A DNA stretch of 64,000 nucleotides from Bog-473 sp963755495 (lineage in GTDB: Bacteria; Actinomycetota; Acidimicrobiia; Acidimicrobiales; RAAP-2), in the NCBI GenBank assembly GCA_963755495.1, contig CAVWJS010000003.1, positions 62,001 through 126,000 of the forward strand, read 5' to 3'. Under the pieces are notes generated by a model. That model was not told where the DNA came from and did not search any database. It was given only the letters and a program-made list of their open reading frames with translations. Every line of letters starts with the position of its first letter. Position 1 is the stretch's first letter. Of this stretch, positions 15,076-24,067 are shown one piece after another. The translations under genes were made by a program, and so were the position numbers.

Positions 15076-16956
15076 GTGTTCTCGGAATCGCTCATTGCCA
15101 CTGCTGTCAACCTGAATGGACCAGGTCGGTACCTTCACTGGTCGATCTTCACTGTCTCCGAGGCCAACCTGGTCCTCATCGCAGTGATGGTCGTTATCTT
15201 CGGTGCCGCCCTCCTCATCCCGTTTCCTGGTCACACCCGTCGAAGAGCGAGGTCCCAAGCCGAGATCGCACATACCGACCGGGCCGACGAACTCGACGTT
15301 GACGCGGCGCCCGCCCCGTCTTCAGCTGATCTGGGAGATGACGCTGACGCCGCCATGTGGACGTCGCGGGTGCGACGGGCGGTGCTGCGTCGGCTGCCGC
15401 CGGGCAAGCTGTTGCCGGATCGCCAGCCTGCCTATGTAGCGTCGTGGGTCTACGTCTTCGGCGTGGCCAGTATGGCCACGCTCGGGCTCGTCATTGCCTC
15501 GGGCGTCGTCATCGCCATCGGTGGCCCCGACTGGTGGCACACCAACTCCGTCGGCCATTTCTGCAACAGCCTGCACATGTGGAGCGTCGAAGCGTTCATG
15601 GCGTTCTTGGTCATCCATCTGTGGGGAAAGTTCTGGATGGCGGCATGGCGGGGCAAGCGCTCACTCACCTGGGTCACCGGAGTCGTGGCCTTCGTGGCCT
15701 CGGTCGTGGAGTGCTTCACCGGATACCTCTCCCAGCAAAACTTCGACTCCCAGTGGATCTCCACCAGTGGCAAGGATGCCTTCGTTGCCGTCGGCGTCGG
15801 CTCGTTCTTCAACGTCATGAACTTCGGCCAGATGCTGATGTGGCACATCGTCTTAATACCGCTCGTCCTCGTCGCCTTGGTCGGCGCCCACATTCTGGCG
15901 GTACGCGTGCGCGGAGTGGCGCACCCTCTGCCGTTGCAACGCGTGCGGGGGCGAACCGCGCGACAGGCTGCGGCCGCAGCAGACCGGGCCGAATGGCGGG
16001 GACCCACGCGCCGTTATGACATCCTTAAGGAGGCCACCGTGGCCACCGGGATCGCCCTCATCCTCGTCTTCGCTCTGTCCGCGCTGCTCTCCTCCCCTGA
16101 CGATCCGCCGGTGACGATCGCCACCTGGGCCAAGATCGCGCCCGCGGACTTCGTCGCTACCGCAGCGACCGAGCTGGCCGGAACCAGCGAAACCGCCACC
16201 TACGGGCCGCCTTACAACTCGCAGAACGGGAGCACGCAGCGGCTCCTCTTCTCCCCCGAAGACATCATCGGGGTGCGCCAACCGATCGACGCCGCGCAGA
16301 TCTTCGTGCTCTCCCCGCTCGAGAAGATCGCCCCCACCGACGTCGCTCTGGCGGCGCAAATTGCGCGCTACCGTGCCGCCTCGTCCGTCACCCGGGCTTC
16401 GTGGAACAAGGCCTACGCTCAGGCCGTGACCAAGGTCACCTTCCATGGCGGTACCGCCGTTGTTCCACGGGCTGACGACGGCCCTATACCTGAGTTGCTC
16501 GCCACCGAACTGACCCTGGCCCGCAGCGGAGCGCTGGACGCCGACCTCATCTCTAACCAGGAGTTCTACGGAACGGACTTCACCAAACCTCTCCTCTTCC
16601 TCGAAGATGGGCAGTACTTCTCCAACCTGGCGAGTGCCGACCACCTCACTGGAGCCCAATGGGGTGTCATGAACGAGACCGGGAGTTATCCGGGACAGCC
16701 GTGGTTGTGGCTGTACACCCTGTGGTACCAGGTCCCGGGCTTCGATAACTCGGCCAATGTCGATCTCATTGCCATCTACCTGACGGGGGCGGCCACGATC
16801 CTCCTCCTTGCCGTGCCCTTTATTCCCGGACTTCGCGACATCCCGCGAGTCGTACCCGTCCACCGTCTCATCTGGCGCGACTGGTACCGGCGCGGTTCGA
16901 CAACCGCCGGGGGTAGCCCGGCCAAGAAGGACGGCCCGCGCATACCTGTTGGATAG
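15076..16956 (+). CDS. Cytochrome b/b6-like membrane protein with extra domain
   Basis: 626-aa multi-helix protein. An N-terminal helix (ANLVLIAVMVVIFGAALLIP, about residues 30-49) and a hydrophilic linker precede a cytochrome b N-terminal domain of four helices. The heme ligands are two His pairs: SLHMWSVEAFMAFLVIHLW in helix B and MLMWHIVLIPLVLVALVGAH in helix D, the four-helix diheme arrangement of cytochrome bc/b6f complexes. After a further helix (ATVATGIALILVFALSALL) comes a region of about 230 residues without recognised family (perhaps periplasmic) and a last helix (LIAIYLTGAATILLLAVPFIPGL). No Rieske protein or cytochrome c is nearby. GTG start at 15076 with GGAGGG upstream. It closes the redox cluster and probably takes electrons from the NuoF-like protein or quinol (inference). 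Confidence 0.85.
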   Translation: MFSESLIATAVNLNGPGRYLHWSIFTVSEANLVLIAVMVVIFGAALLIPFPGHTRRRARSQAEIAHTDRADELDVDAAPAPSSADLGDDADAAMWTSRVRRAVLRRLPPGKLLPDRQPAYVASWVYVFGVASMATLGLVIASGVVIAIGGPDWWHTNSVGHFCNSLHMWSVEAFMAFLVIHLWGKFWMAAWRGKRSLTWVTGVVAFVASVVECFTGYLSQQNFDSQWISTSGKDAFVAVGVGSFFNVMNFGQMLMWHIVLIPLVLVALVGAHILAVRVRGVAHPLPLQRVRGRTARQAAAAADRAEWRGPTRRYDILKEATVATGIALILVFALSALLSSPDDPPVTIATWAKIAPADFVATAATELAGTSETATYGPPYNSQNGSTQRLLFSPEDIIGVRQPIDAAQIFVLSPLEKIAPTDVALAAQIARYRAASSVTRASWNKAYAQAVTKVTFHGGTAVVPRADDGPIPELLATELTLARSGALDADLISNQEFYGTDFTKPLLFLEDGQYFSNLASADHLTGAQWGVMNETGSYPGQPWLWLYTLWYQVPGFDNSANVDLIAIYLTGAATILLLAVPFIPGLRDIPRVVPVHRLIWRDWYRRGSTTAGGSPAKKDGPRIPVG

Positions 16957-16988
16957 AGAACTGCCCTTTGATTCCCGGAGGGTTACTT

Positions 16989-17461
16989 TCACCCTGCCGT
17001 CGGAGTTGAGCGCGCATGCGCCTGGAATTCGCTCACCGGGAAACCTGTGACAACCGTTGGACCGACAGCACGCGCCATTGCTGAACGCGGCAGGCCGAAC
17101 ATTGGAGCGAGCTCACCGAAGTACGCTCCTACGGCGACCTCGCTAACGACCTCTTCAGCCCTATTGTCTCGATACCGAATGAGCTGAATCAGCCCTGATT
17201 CGACGGTGTAGACCAACGCTCCTGCATCACCTTGCTGAAACAGAACCTCCCCGTCCTCCAGACTTCGACTCTGCTCGACCGTCGCCGCATCGGCGACCCG
17301 AGGACTAAGATTGACGATGCGATCGGCGAGCGGAAGTAGTCGCTCATCGTGCGTCGCGATGATGACGGTACGGTCAGCGTCGGAAGGTCCCGGAGAGTCT
17401 TGAGCACGCCCTCCACCTGAACACTATCCCGCCGAGTAGCGGCGCCGAAGCTGTCCCTCAC
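16989..17461 (-). pseudogene. Fragment of ABC ATPase fused to a cyclic-nucleotide-binding domain
   Basis: The 3' part of a gene. Frame pieces read VQVEGVLKTLRDL (D-loop helix region), then in another frame ADRTVIIATHDERLLPLADR followed by IVNLSP, the H-loop end of an ABC ATPase domain, and further on LEDGEVLFQQGDAGALVYTV and VGAYFGELAPMFGLPRSAMA, a cNMP_binding (CRP-type) domain. Walker A, Q-loop and signature are absent, and one frameshift lies near 17385. Intact ATPases with a C-terminal cNMP domain are known as partners of FtsX-type permeases in actinobacteria. This could be the lost partner of one of the three lone FtsX permeases in the window (inference). Confidence 0.62.
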
Positions 17462-17587
17462 ATCGACCGTTTCGTTTTCAAGCTCAGTCAGCCCACACCA
17501 GGGCCGGTTGCCCCCACCGGGACGGCGACGAGCGCGTGGCCTGCTTTATGGGCGGCGAGGGAATCCGTGGGCCGTTCCTCACCCGCC

Positions 17588-17836
17588 TTAGATCGTGGCG
17601 TAAGGAACAGGGTGGTCCCCGCCGAGCTCCGCGAAGCGTTCGTTGAGGGCAACGGCGATGATGTCGTGGTCGTGGCCACTGGGTGCGAGCACTCCGTAGA
17701 GGAATGCCTCTACGTCGAATCCGGTGCTCATTCCCCCCAGTTCGAAGTAGCGCAGCCACAGCTCACCGTGGGTGAGTCCGGCTTCTTGGCGGTATGCATC
17801 GAGTACGTCAAGCGCGTCATGTTCGTCCTCAGTCAT
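17588..17836 (-). CDS. Small acidic protein coupled to the ANTAR regulator
   Basis: 82-aa soluble protein, MTEDEHDALDVLDAYRQEAG at its start, with LWLRYFELGGMSTGFDVEAFLYGVL in the middle and LNERFAELGGDHPVPY near the end. I know this type as an uncharacterised actinobacterial protein often encoded next to GAF/ANTAR proteins. The start overlaps the stop of the STAS-GAF-ANTAR gene by 8 bases, and AAAGGTGG sits just upstream, so translation is coupled. It may be a partner or modulator of the ANTAR protein; no enzyme motif is visible. Confidence 0.8.
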   Translation of the reverse strand: MTEDEHDALDVLDAYRQEAGLTHGELWLRYFELGGMSTGFDVEAFLYGVLAPSGHDHDIIAVALNERFAELGGDHPVPYATI

Positions 17837-18953
17837 CCTGTCCACCTTTCGATCCGAAAGCAGGATGTTCGACCGAACGCACCATGGATTCGGCCCGTTC
17901 GCGTAGTGGCAATCCTTGAGAGAGAGCCAAGCGCAACAAGGCCTTGAAAGCACTCTCATCATCGATTCCCTCGCGTCCCATGATGATGCCCTTGGCCAAG
18001 GTGATCACCTCTCGACTGCGGAGCGCCTCTTGGAACCGGACCGCCATCTTGGTGTCGCTCACGCCGGCGCGGGCGTCGCTCAGTATCACCGAGGCCTGGT
18101 GGGCGAAGACAGCTGCCGATTCCTGATCCTTTACCTCAAAGCTCTCCGCCGTGCGGGAATAGATGTTGAGGGCACCGACTGGTTTCTCGAATGCCCGCAG
18201 CGGGGAAGACAGGATGGCCTTGATGCCAAGGCCTCGGGCCTGTGGCGTGAAGGCCGGCCAACGAGTCTCAGTGTCGAGCGATTCGGCATGGAACCAATGC
18301 CCCTTGATCGAGGCATCGACACACGGGCCCTCACCGGTCGAGTATTGGTCGGCATCCATCGCCATAATGGTCTGGTCGCTGGCTGCCACCGTGGAGAGCA
18401 CTCCGTGGCGCAGCAGTGAGACGCTGACGCCGTCGGCTCCGTCAATACTGAGGCGAGCCAATTCCACGATCAGACGTAGGGCGCCGTCTATCACGTCGGG
18501 ATCAGCCGGCAACGCTGTCATCCTTCGCAGATCCTCTGCTGGGAGACTCGAGGCGAATCGCTGAGTCCCGGCACCTATTTCTCCCAGCTGTTCCGGCCCA
18601 AGGTGGACGTGTCCAGGGCGTTCCCGCTCGCGGCGCGACACCTCCGCCAGCTCAATTGCGCCGAGAAGACGGCTCGCCAGCGTAGAGGGCGATTGGATCG
18701 TGAGCGTGATACCCAATACGGCGAGCCGCCTCTCCGCGTTGGAGACGGCGAGCAATCCGGTGGGGCCCAAGTAGTCCAACTCGGATGCATCGAGGACCAT
18801 CGATACCGGTCTACGATCGATGGCCGCATCGAGGATCGCTCCGAGTTGGAATGCCGCCCCGTTCTCGACCCTCCCTCGCAGGGCGATAGTTGCCGTATCT
18901 CCCACGAAGTGGGTAACTGCCCCGAACTCAGGGCTGTCTTTGGTCAAAGGCAT
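17829..18953 (-). CDS. STAS-GAF-ANTAR RNA-binding regulator
   Basis: About 374 aa from the ATG at 18953 (MPLTKDSPEFG). Three domains: STAS, about 10-105 (ALRGRVENGAAFQL and MVLDASELDYLGPTGLLAV, where the Ser-phosphorylation site of anti-anti-sigma factors, D-x-S, is near); GAF, about 150-300 (YSTGEGPCVDASIKGHWFHA); and ANTAR, about 315-368 (LRSREVITLAKGIIMGREGI followed by DDESAFKALLRLA). ANTAR domains bind paired RNA hairpins and prevent transcription termination, so this is a signal-controlled antiterminator; GAF is the usual sensor, and the added STAS may link it to stress or sigma-factor control. An in-frame GTG at 18974 is an alternative start. Its RNA targets are not apparent in this window. 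Confidence 0.85.
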   Translation of the reverse strand: MPLTKDSPEFGAVTHFVGDTATIALRGRVENGAAFQLGAILDAAIDRRPVSMVLDASELDYLGPTGLLAVSNAERRLAVLGITLTIQSPSTLASRLLGAIELAEVSRRERERPGHVHLGPEQLGEIGAGTQRFASSLPAEDLRRMTALPADPDVIDGALRLIVELARLSIDGADGVSVSLLRHGVLSTVAASDQTIMAMDADQYSTGEGPCVDASIKGHWFHAESLDTETRWPAFTPQARGLGIKAILSSPLRAFEKPVGALNIYSRTAESFEVKDQESAAVFAHQASVILSDARAGVSDTKMAVRFQEALRSREVITLAKGIIMGREGIDDESAFKALLRLALSQGLPLRERAESMVRSVEHPAFGSKGGQDD

Positions 18954-19658
18954 GGCGAAAACACGGAGTGGCACCTCATGGTCTAAGGCCAGCCTGCGCC
19001 ACCCACTACCGCCATCGGTCGAAACTCGAAAGGGAGGGTCGGCGACGCGGGCGGGGGGATGCCCAAACACGCAACAACACACCTTCAAAGAAACAAGAGT
19101 GAGGCGCGGAACGCCTCTTTGGATGCAATGGGCGGCGTAGGCCGTCCTCACGGAACCCTCGCTGTAGAAGGTAGGCAAACACATGCTACTCCCATTGGGC
19201 CGAACCCAAGCGCTCTCCATTTGAAAACCCCAGGAATCGACTCGACTTCACCCCGAGTCAGCATGCGTCCAAACCCTTGATCGGGAACACGTGAACGCGC
19301 GCTCAAAATCGCGGCGAAGGCGACTCGAACAGCAGTGCCCGAAAGGCCCGGGAGTACCTCTCCTGTAATGGTGCTCCCGTTGTGGTGCCCACTGACGTCC
19401 TCGCGCCCAATCTTCTGGTCTGTGCACGCCATACATCCATGCACAAGCGGACGTGCAGATAGCCGAACGTGCGTCTGACCTGGGCTACCTGGAATATATG
19501 GATGCTGGCACGACGGCAATCCGGATGCTGCCACCCTTGGCCTCTCACCGAGTTTCAACAAAACTCTCTTTGGTGACACTGCAGGCGAAGACGTCGATCA
19601 AAGATCGGCGGCGCATGAGAACGCGACTTCGATACGGTGCCTCCGCGGGGGCTGAGGG
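18954..19658. other. No gene recognised
   Basis: About 700 bases between the divergent ANTAR and FtsX genes. Frames of 60-140 codons occur on both strands but lack domains and good ribosome sites. It presumably holds the two divergent promoters. Confidence 0.5.
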
Positions 19659-22184
19659 GTGCTGACTGTGGCCTGGTACCGGTTCCAGGCCACCTTCCGT
19701 CGTCGATGGCCGGGCTACTTGGCCATCGTGCTGCTCATTGGCTTGGTGGGGGGCCTGGCCATGGGATCGATCGCGGCAGGACGACGGACCGGATCCTCAT
19801 TTTCCGTCTATTTGGCCAGCACAAATCCGTCCAACCTCGACGTCGAGACCATCCTCGACTCCGGGGCGAATGTTTACTCGGCCGCCTTGACGAACAAGAT
19901 CGCCCACCTGCCACACGTAAAGCGAGTGGAGAGTGGCACGCTCGGACTAGACGCGATGCCGGTGAAGACAGACGGCACACTCGACGTGACACCGACACAG
20001 CTGAAGGCGCTCGAACTGACCCAAGTGGTTGAGGTCGGGAGTATTACGGGGCTCTACTTCGACCAGGATCGGGTTACCGTTGTAGAAGGCAAAATGGCTA
20101 ACCCACGTCGCGCCGATGAGGTGGTCATGACGCAGGAGGCCGCGCACCTTCTCGGCGTCCACGTCGGCGAAGTGATCCCGATCGGTTTGTACACGAACGC
20201 CCAGTCACAGTCGCAGGAACGCAGTAAGCCTCGCCTGCAGCTCAACATGAAGATCGTCGGGCTGGTCGCGTTCAATGACGCGGTGATCCAAGACCAAGTC
20301 AATCGATATCCGACCGACGTGCTCTTCACGCCAGCCCTTACTCGCAAAATCATCTCCACTGGCGCAGGCGTTTCGCTGTACGGACTCCAGCTCTACGATG
20401 GCGACCGCTACGTATCCAAAGTTGAGGAGGAGATCAACCAAGTTGTCCCTCCTTCGCTCGTGGAGTTCCACGTCAACTCGCAGGTTGAGTCCGAGGCGGA
20501 GCAAACCATTCGACCCGATGCCGTGGCACTCGACGCATTCGGGGGGATCGCGGCTTTAGCTGCCCTCTTGATTGCCGGCCAGGCGATTGGACGCCAACTG
20601 CGCGAGCGTGATGAAGACCTCCGTATATTGCGGGCTCTCGGCGGCGATCCAAAGACGACGACAAGCGACGGGCTGATAGGAATCTTTGGCGCCACCGTTC
20701 TTGGTTCCCTTGTCGCCGTGGGAGTGGCGGTCTCGCTCTCTCCGCTTGCGCCTATCGGACCGGTGCGGTCGGTTTTCCCCACGCCAGGGATCGCATTCGA
20801 CTGGCCAGTACTCGGGATCGGGCTCGCGGGTCTCATCGGAGGACTTGGCGGGCTCACTGTGGCTCTCGCCATTCGAGGGACACCGCATCGTGTCGCTCGT
20901 CAGCGTGACACTGCCACACCGCGGAGCTCGGGCGTTGCCCGTTTCGCCGCGACTTCGGGGCTGCCGGCTCCAGCGGTCGCAGGGGTGCGCTTCGCCCTCG
21001 AAACAGGACGTGGTCGTGCCGCCGTGCCGGTGCGATCGGCCCTGTTGGGAACCGGGGTCGCTGTCGTATTGGCAGTGGCCGCGCTCACGTTTGGGAGCAG
21101 TCTCAGCACGCTGGTATCGCATCCTTCCCTCTACGGATGGAACTGGAACTACGCCATACAGGCATCAGGCGGCTATGGCGATGTGCCCTTGAGCGAAACC
21201 CAGGCGCTCCTCGACCGCAACCATCTCGTGGCTGCCGCGAGTGGGGTCTCCTTCATCAGCATCGAACTCAACGGTCAGACGGTGCCCGTTCTGCTCGCAA
21301 GGCCGCATGCAACGGTAGCGCCGCCAATCGTCTCCGGTCATGCGCTCGACTCTGCCCACCAGATCGTCCTTGGAAGTGCGACCATGGCGGAATTACATGT
21401 GGCAGTCGGTGACTGGATCATCGCCTCCTATGGGATTCCGGCGAACGCGCCGGCATATCTCGCCCCGACACGACTGCAGATCGTGGGAACGGCAACTATG
21501 CCGGCGATCGGAACGCCCCAAGGCCTCCACACGTCAATGGGCACGGGTGCCCTGATGTCCAGCGGGCTGTTCGGGGGGCAAGGTTGTCTCGGCCCATCAT
21601 CCGTGGTTCTCGTACGAATGAAGAACGGAGTGTCTTCCGGTGCCAGTCTCACATCGATGCAAGCAACGACGACGGCTCTTCAGAAGGAATTCATCTCCCT
21701 GCCTTCGACCAATGCTTGCTCCGGCGAATCCATCGCCTTGCTCGGTGTGCAACTCCCGGCTGAGATTGTTAACTACCGCTCCATAGGCGCCACTCCAGCA
21801 GTCCTGGCATCGGGAGTGGGCGCCGCGGCTGTAGTTGCTCTCGGCCTGACCTTGGCGGCTTCGGTCCGGCGCCGCCGCCGGGATCTGGCCCTGTTGAAGA
21901 CCTTCGGGTTCACACAGCGCCAGTTGGCCGCAACGGTTGCTTGGCAGTCAAGCGTTGCCGTCTCGATGGGGATGGTGGTTGGGTTACCTCTCGGCATTGT
22001 CCTCGGGCGTTACCTGTGGGACCTGTTCGCTCGGGAGATCGATGCGGTGCCCGCGCCGAGCGTTCCTGTAGTGAGCATCGTCCTCATTGCGGTTGGGGCG
22101 CTGATCCTCGCTAACGTCGTGGCGGCGATCCCCGGGCGGATCGCCGCTCGCACCCCGACGGCGCTGGTGCTGAGAGCCGACTAG
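19659..22184 (+). CDS. FtsX/MacB-type ABC permease, 841 aa
   Basis: Large ABC3-type permease with two FtsX units. The N-terminal helix YLAIVLLIGLVGGLAMGSIAA is followed by an extracytoplasmic domain of about 250 residues; three helices around residues 290-420 contain the coupling loop (RQLRERDEDLRILRALGGDP); a second large outer domain follows, and the C-terminal three helices begin with the typical SVRRRRRDLALLKTFGFTQRQLAATV. Such proteins do not import; with a MacB/LolD ATPase they move lipoproteins or peptides or act as mechanotransmitters. No ATPase gene adjoins it. GTG start at 19659 after GAGGGG. Related to the permeases at 39500-41908 and 42430-44823. Confidence 0.88.
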   Translation: MLTVAWYRFQATFRRRWPGYLAIVLLIGLVGGLAMGSIAAGRRTGSSFSVYLASTNPSNLDVETILDSGANVYSAALTNKIAHLPHVKRVESGTLGLDAMPVKTDGTLDVTPTQLKALELTQVVEVGSITGLYFDQDRVTVVEGKMANPRRADEVVMTQEAAHLLGVHVGEVIPIGLYTNAQSQSQERSKPRLQLNMKIVGLVAFNDAVIQDQVNRYPTDVLFTPALTRKIISTGAGVSLYGLQLYDGDRYVSKVEEEINQVVPPSLVEFHVNSQVESEAEQTIRPDAVALDAFGGIAALAALLIAGQAIGRQLRERDEDLRILRALGGDPKTTTSDGLIGIFGATVLGSLVAVGVAVSLSPLAPIGPVRSVFPTPGIAFDWPVLGIGLAGLIGGLGGLTVALAIRGTPHRVARQRDTATPRSSGVARFAATSGLPAPAVAGVRFALETGRGRAAVPVRSALLGTGVAVVLAVAALTFGSSLSTLVSHPSLYGWNWNYAIQASGGYGDVPLSETQALLDRNHLVAAASGVSFISIELNGQTVPVLLARPHATVAPPIVSGHALDSAHQIVLGSATMAELHVAVGDWIIASYGIPANAPAYLAPTRLQIVGTATMPAIGTPQGLHTSMGTGALMSSGLFGGQGCLGPSSVVLVRMKNGVSSGASLTSMQATTTALQKEFISLPSTNACSGESIALLGVQLPAEIVNYRSIGATPAVLASGVGAAAVVALGLTLAASVRRRRRDLALLKTFGFTQRQLAATVAWQSSVAVSMGMVVGLPLGIVLGRYLWDLFAREIDAVPAPSVPVVSIVLIAVGALILANVVAAIPGRIAARTPTALVLRAD

Positions 22185-22279
22185 GACCGGTCCATCCAAG
22201 ACCTTCGACAGCGGCTGACCAAAAAGATACGTCGATGCGGGCCGGGGCCGAACAGTCCGTGATCGCACGGTTTGATCGG

Positions 22280-23755
22280 TCAGTCCTTCCCGAGTATGAC
22301 GACCTTGGTCTCCAAGAATTGGTGGAGACCTTCGCTGCTGCTCCCCTCGCGGCCGATGCCTGACTGCTTGTAGCCCCCGAACGCGATGCTGAAGTCACCG
22401 CGCTTGGCATTGACCCCGACCGTTCCAGAGCGGAGGCGCCGCGCCACCTCGAGTGCCCGGTGCTCGTCCTCGGTGAACACTGACGCATTGAGGCCATAGA
22501 TTGTGTCGTTGGCGATCCTGATGGCGTCCTCTTCGTTTTCGGCAGGAATGACGCTGAGCACCGGACCGAAAATCTCCTCCTGCGCGATGGTGGCAGAGTT
22601 GTCGACGTTGCCGAACACCGTTGGTTCTACGAACCAGCCGCGGTCGAGATGACCGGGACGGTTCCCACCGGTGGCGAGCCTTGCGCCACCGGCAATGCCC
22701 TTGGCGATATACCCCTCGACGCGATCGCGCTGGCGATCGGTCGAGAGCGGACCCATCTGGCTTAGCGTGTCGAACGGGTTGCCCACCTGCAGCCCCGAGA
22801 AGATGCTCGCGAGCGCTTCAACCATCTCGTCGTGACGATCACGGGTCACGACGACACGGGTCAGTGAGTTGCATGCCTGACCTGTGAGGAAGACCTCTTG
22901 GGTAGCGACAACGTCGGCCACATTGCCAATGTCGGCGTCGTCAAGTACCACCGCGGCCGACTTTCCGCCCAACTCGAGACTGCACCGGGCGATCCGCTCG
23001 CCGCACAGCGACGCGATGCGCCGACCCGCTGCGGTCGACCCGGTGAACGTGATCTTGTCAACACGAGGGTCGCGGACCAGCAGCTCGGAGGCCTCGCGAT
23101 CAGCCGTGACGACGTTGAGCACTCCCGGCGGCAGGCCGACCTGTGCCGCGGCCGCGGCGATCACGTACCCCTCACCCGGTGCTTCCGGCGACGACTTGAG
23201 AACGACCGTGCAGCCTGCGAGCAACGCTGGAGCGATCTTGTGACAGGCAAGCGTCAGCGGCCCGTTCCAAGGGATGATTGCACCGACCACACCGACGGGC
23301 TCACGCACCAGCAGCGCACGCTCACCGCCCCCACCGGGCGTGACCTCTTCCTCGAAGACGTACGTGTCGGCGAGGTCGGCGTACGCGTTCAACGTCATGG
23401 CCGCACCGGTACCCGCACCGCTCGCGACACCGAACAGGACGCCGGACTCCCGAGGCCACAGCTGGCCCAATAGGTCGGAGCGCTCCTCGATCGCTGCCCC
23501 GAGCGCACGCAATACGGACGCTCGCTCTGCGTGGGAGAGTCGCGGCCAAGGACCATCGTCGAAAGCTCGGCGTGCCGCGGTCACGGCCCGATCAATATCG
23601 GGACCCTGCGCTTCAGCGACCTCGAAGAAGAACTCCTCGGTAGCGGAGTCGATCACCTGGATCTTTGAGTCGGAGCTCGCCTCGACCCACTCTCCTCCAA
23701 TAAATAGCCGATCAGCGTTCTCAATCGGCACGTGGATTGTATCGGTGGATGACAT
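22280..23755 (-). CDS. NAD(P)-dependent aldehyde dehydrogenase
   Basis: 491-aa aldehyde dehydrogenase superfamily enzyme, oxidising an aldehyde to an acid. Motifs: cofactor region GAIIPWNGPLTLACHKIAPA and LKSSPEAPGEG, the Rossmann FTGSTAAGRRI, the general base Glu in LELGGKSAAVVLDDAD, the nucleophile Cys in FLTGQACNSLTRVVV, and EEIFGPVLSV. The start at 23755 (MSSTDTIHVP) is supported by AGGAGAG five bases upstream; the frame extends further but without likeness. It is convergent with the FtsX gene and upstream of it on the same strand lie other catabolic genes, so it probably belongs to the degradation set with the acyl-CoA dehydrogenase and amidohydrolase. The substrate is not predictable. 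Confidence 0.93.
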   Translation of the reverse strand: MSSTDTIHVPIENADRLFIGGEWVEASSDSKIQVIDSATEEFFFEVAEAQGPDIDRAVTAARRAFDDGPWPRLSHAERASVLRALGAAIEERSDLLGQLWPRESGVLFGVASGAGTGAAMTLNAYADLADTYVFEEEVTPGGGGERALLVREPVGVVGAIIPWNGPLTLACHKIAPALLAGCTVVLKSSPEAPGEGYVIAAAAAQVGLPPGVLNVVTADREASELLVRDPRVDKITFTGSTAAGRRIASLCGERIARCSLELGGKSAAVVLDDADIGNVADVVATQEVFLTGQACNSLTRVVVTRDRHDEMVEALASIFSGLQVGNPFDTLSQMGPLSTDRQRDRVEGYIAKGIAGGARLATGGNRPGHLDRGWFVEPTVFGNVDNSATIAQEEIFGPVLSVIPAENEEDAIRIANDTIYGLNASVFTEDEHRALEVARRLRSGTVGVNAKRGDFSIAFGGYKQSGIGREGSSSEGLHQFLETKVVILGKD

Positions 23756-24067
23756 GCGACTCTCCTTTTGCCCATAAGAACCCTCTGTGGAAAGACTAGC
23801 GTTCCGCTTCACCACGCGCCGATGGCATGCACGGCTCCCAGGGTTGTTCCGAAATCGGCGCCGTTGCCCGACGGATAGTTATTTCCGTCCTCACCTGCAT
23901 CCTGGGCTCTGCCGTCTCTCATGGCGCCGAGGAACGACTCATCCGCCTCGCCCCGGCCCCGGATTCTCGGTGCTGGACTGGAGACCTCCCATAATCTGCG
24001 CAGGTCAGCTGCCCAACGTCACCTCGGTGGCGGATCGCCCACCGCCGCCGCATCGTGGCCGATGGCC
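23756..24067. other. No gene recognised
   Basis: About 310 bases between the aldehyde dehydrogenase start and the acyl-CoA dehydrogenase stop. No convincing frame; it probably contains the promoter of the dehydrogenase. Confidence 0.5.

Noticed and set aside
17488..17679. Minus-strand frame ending in a Val/Gly-rich segment upstream of the ABC-cNMP fragment
   Set aside because: No recognisable Walker A or other ABC motif; could not be tied to the fragment.
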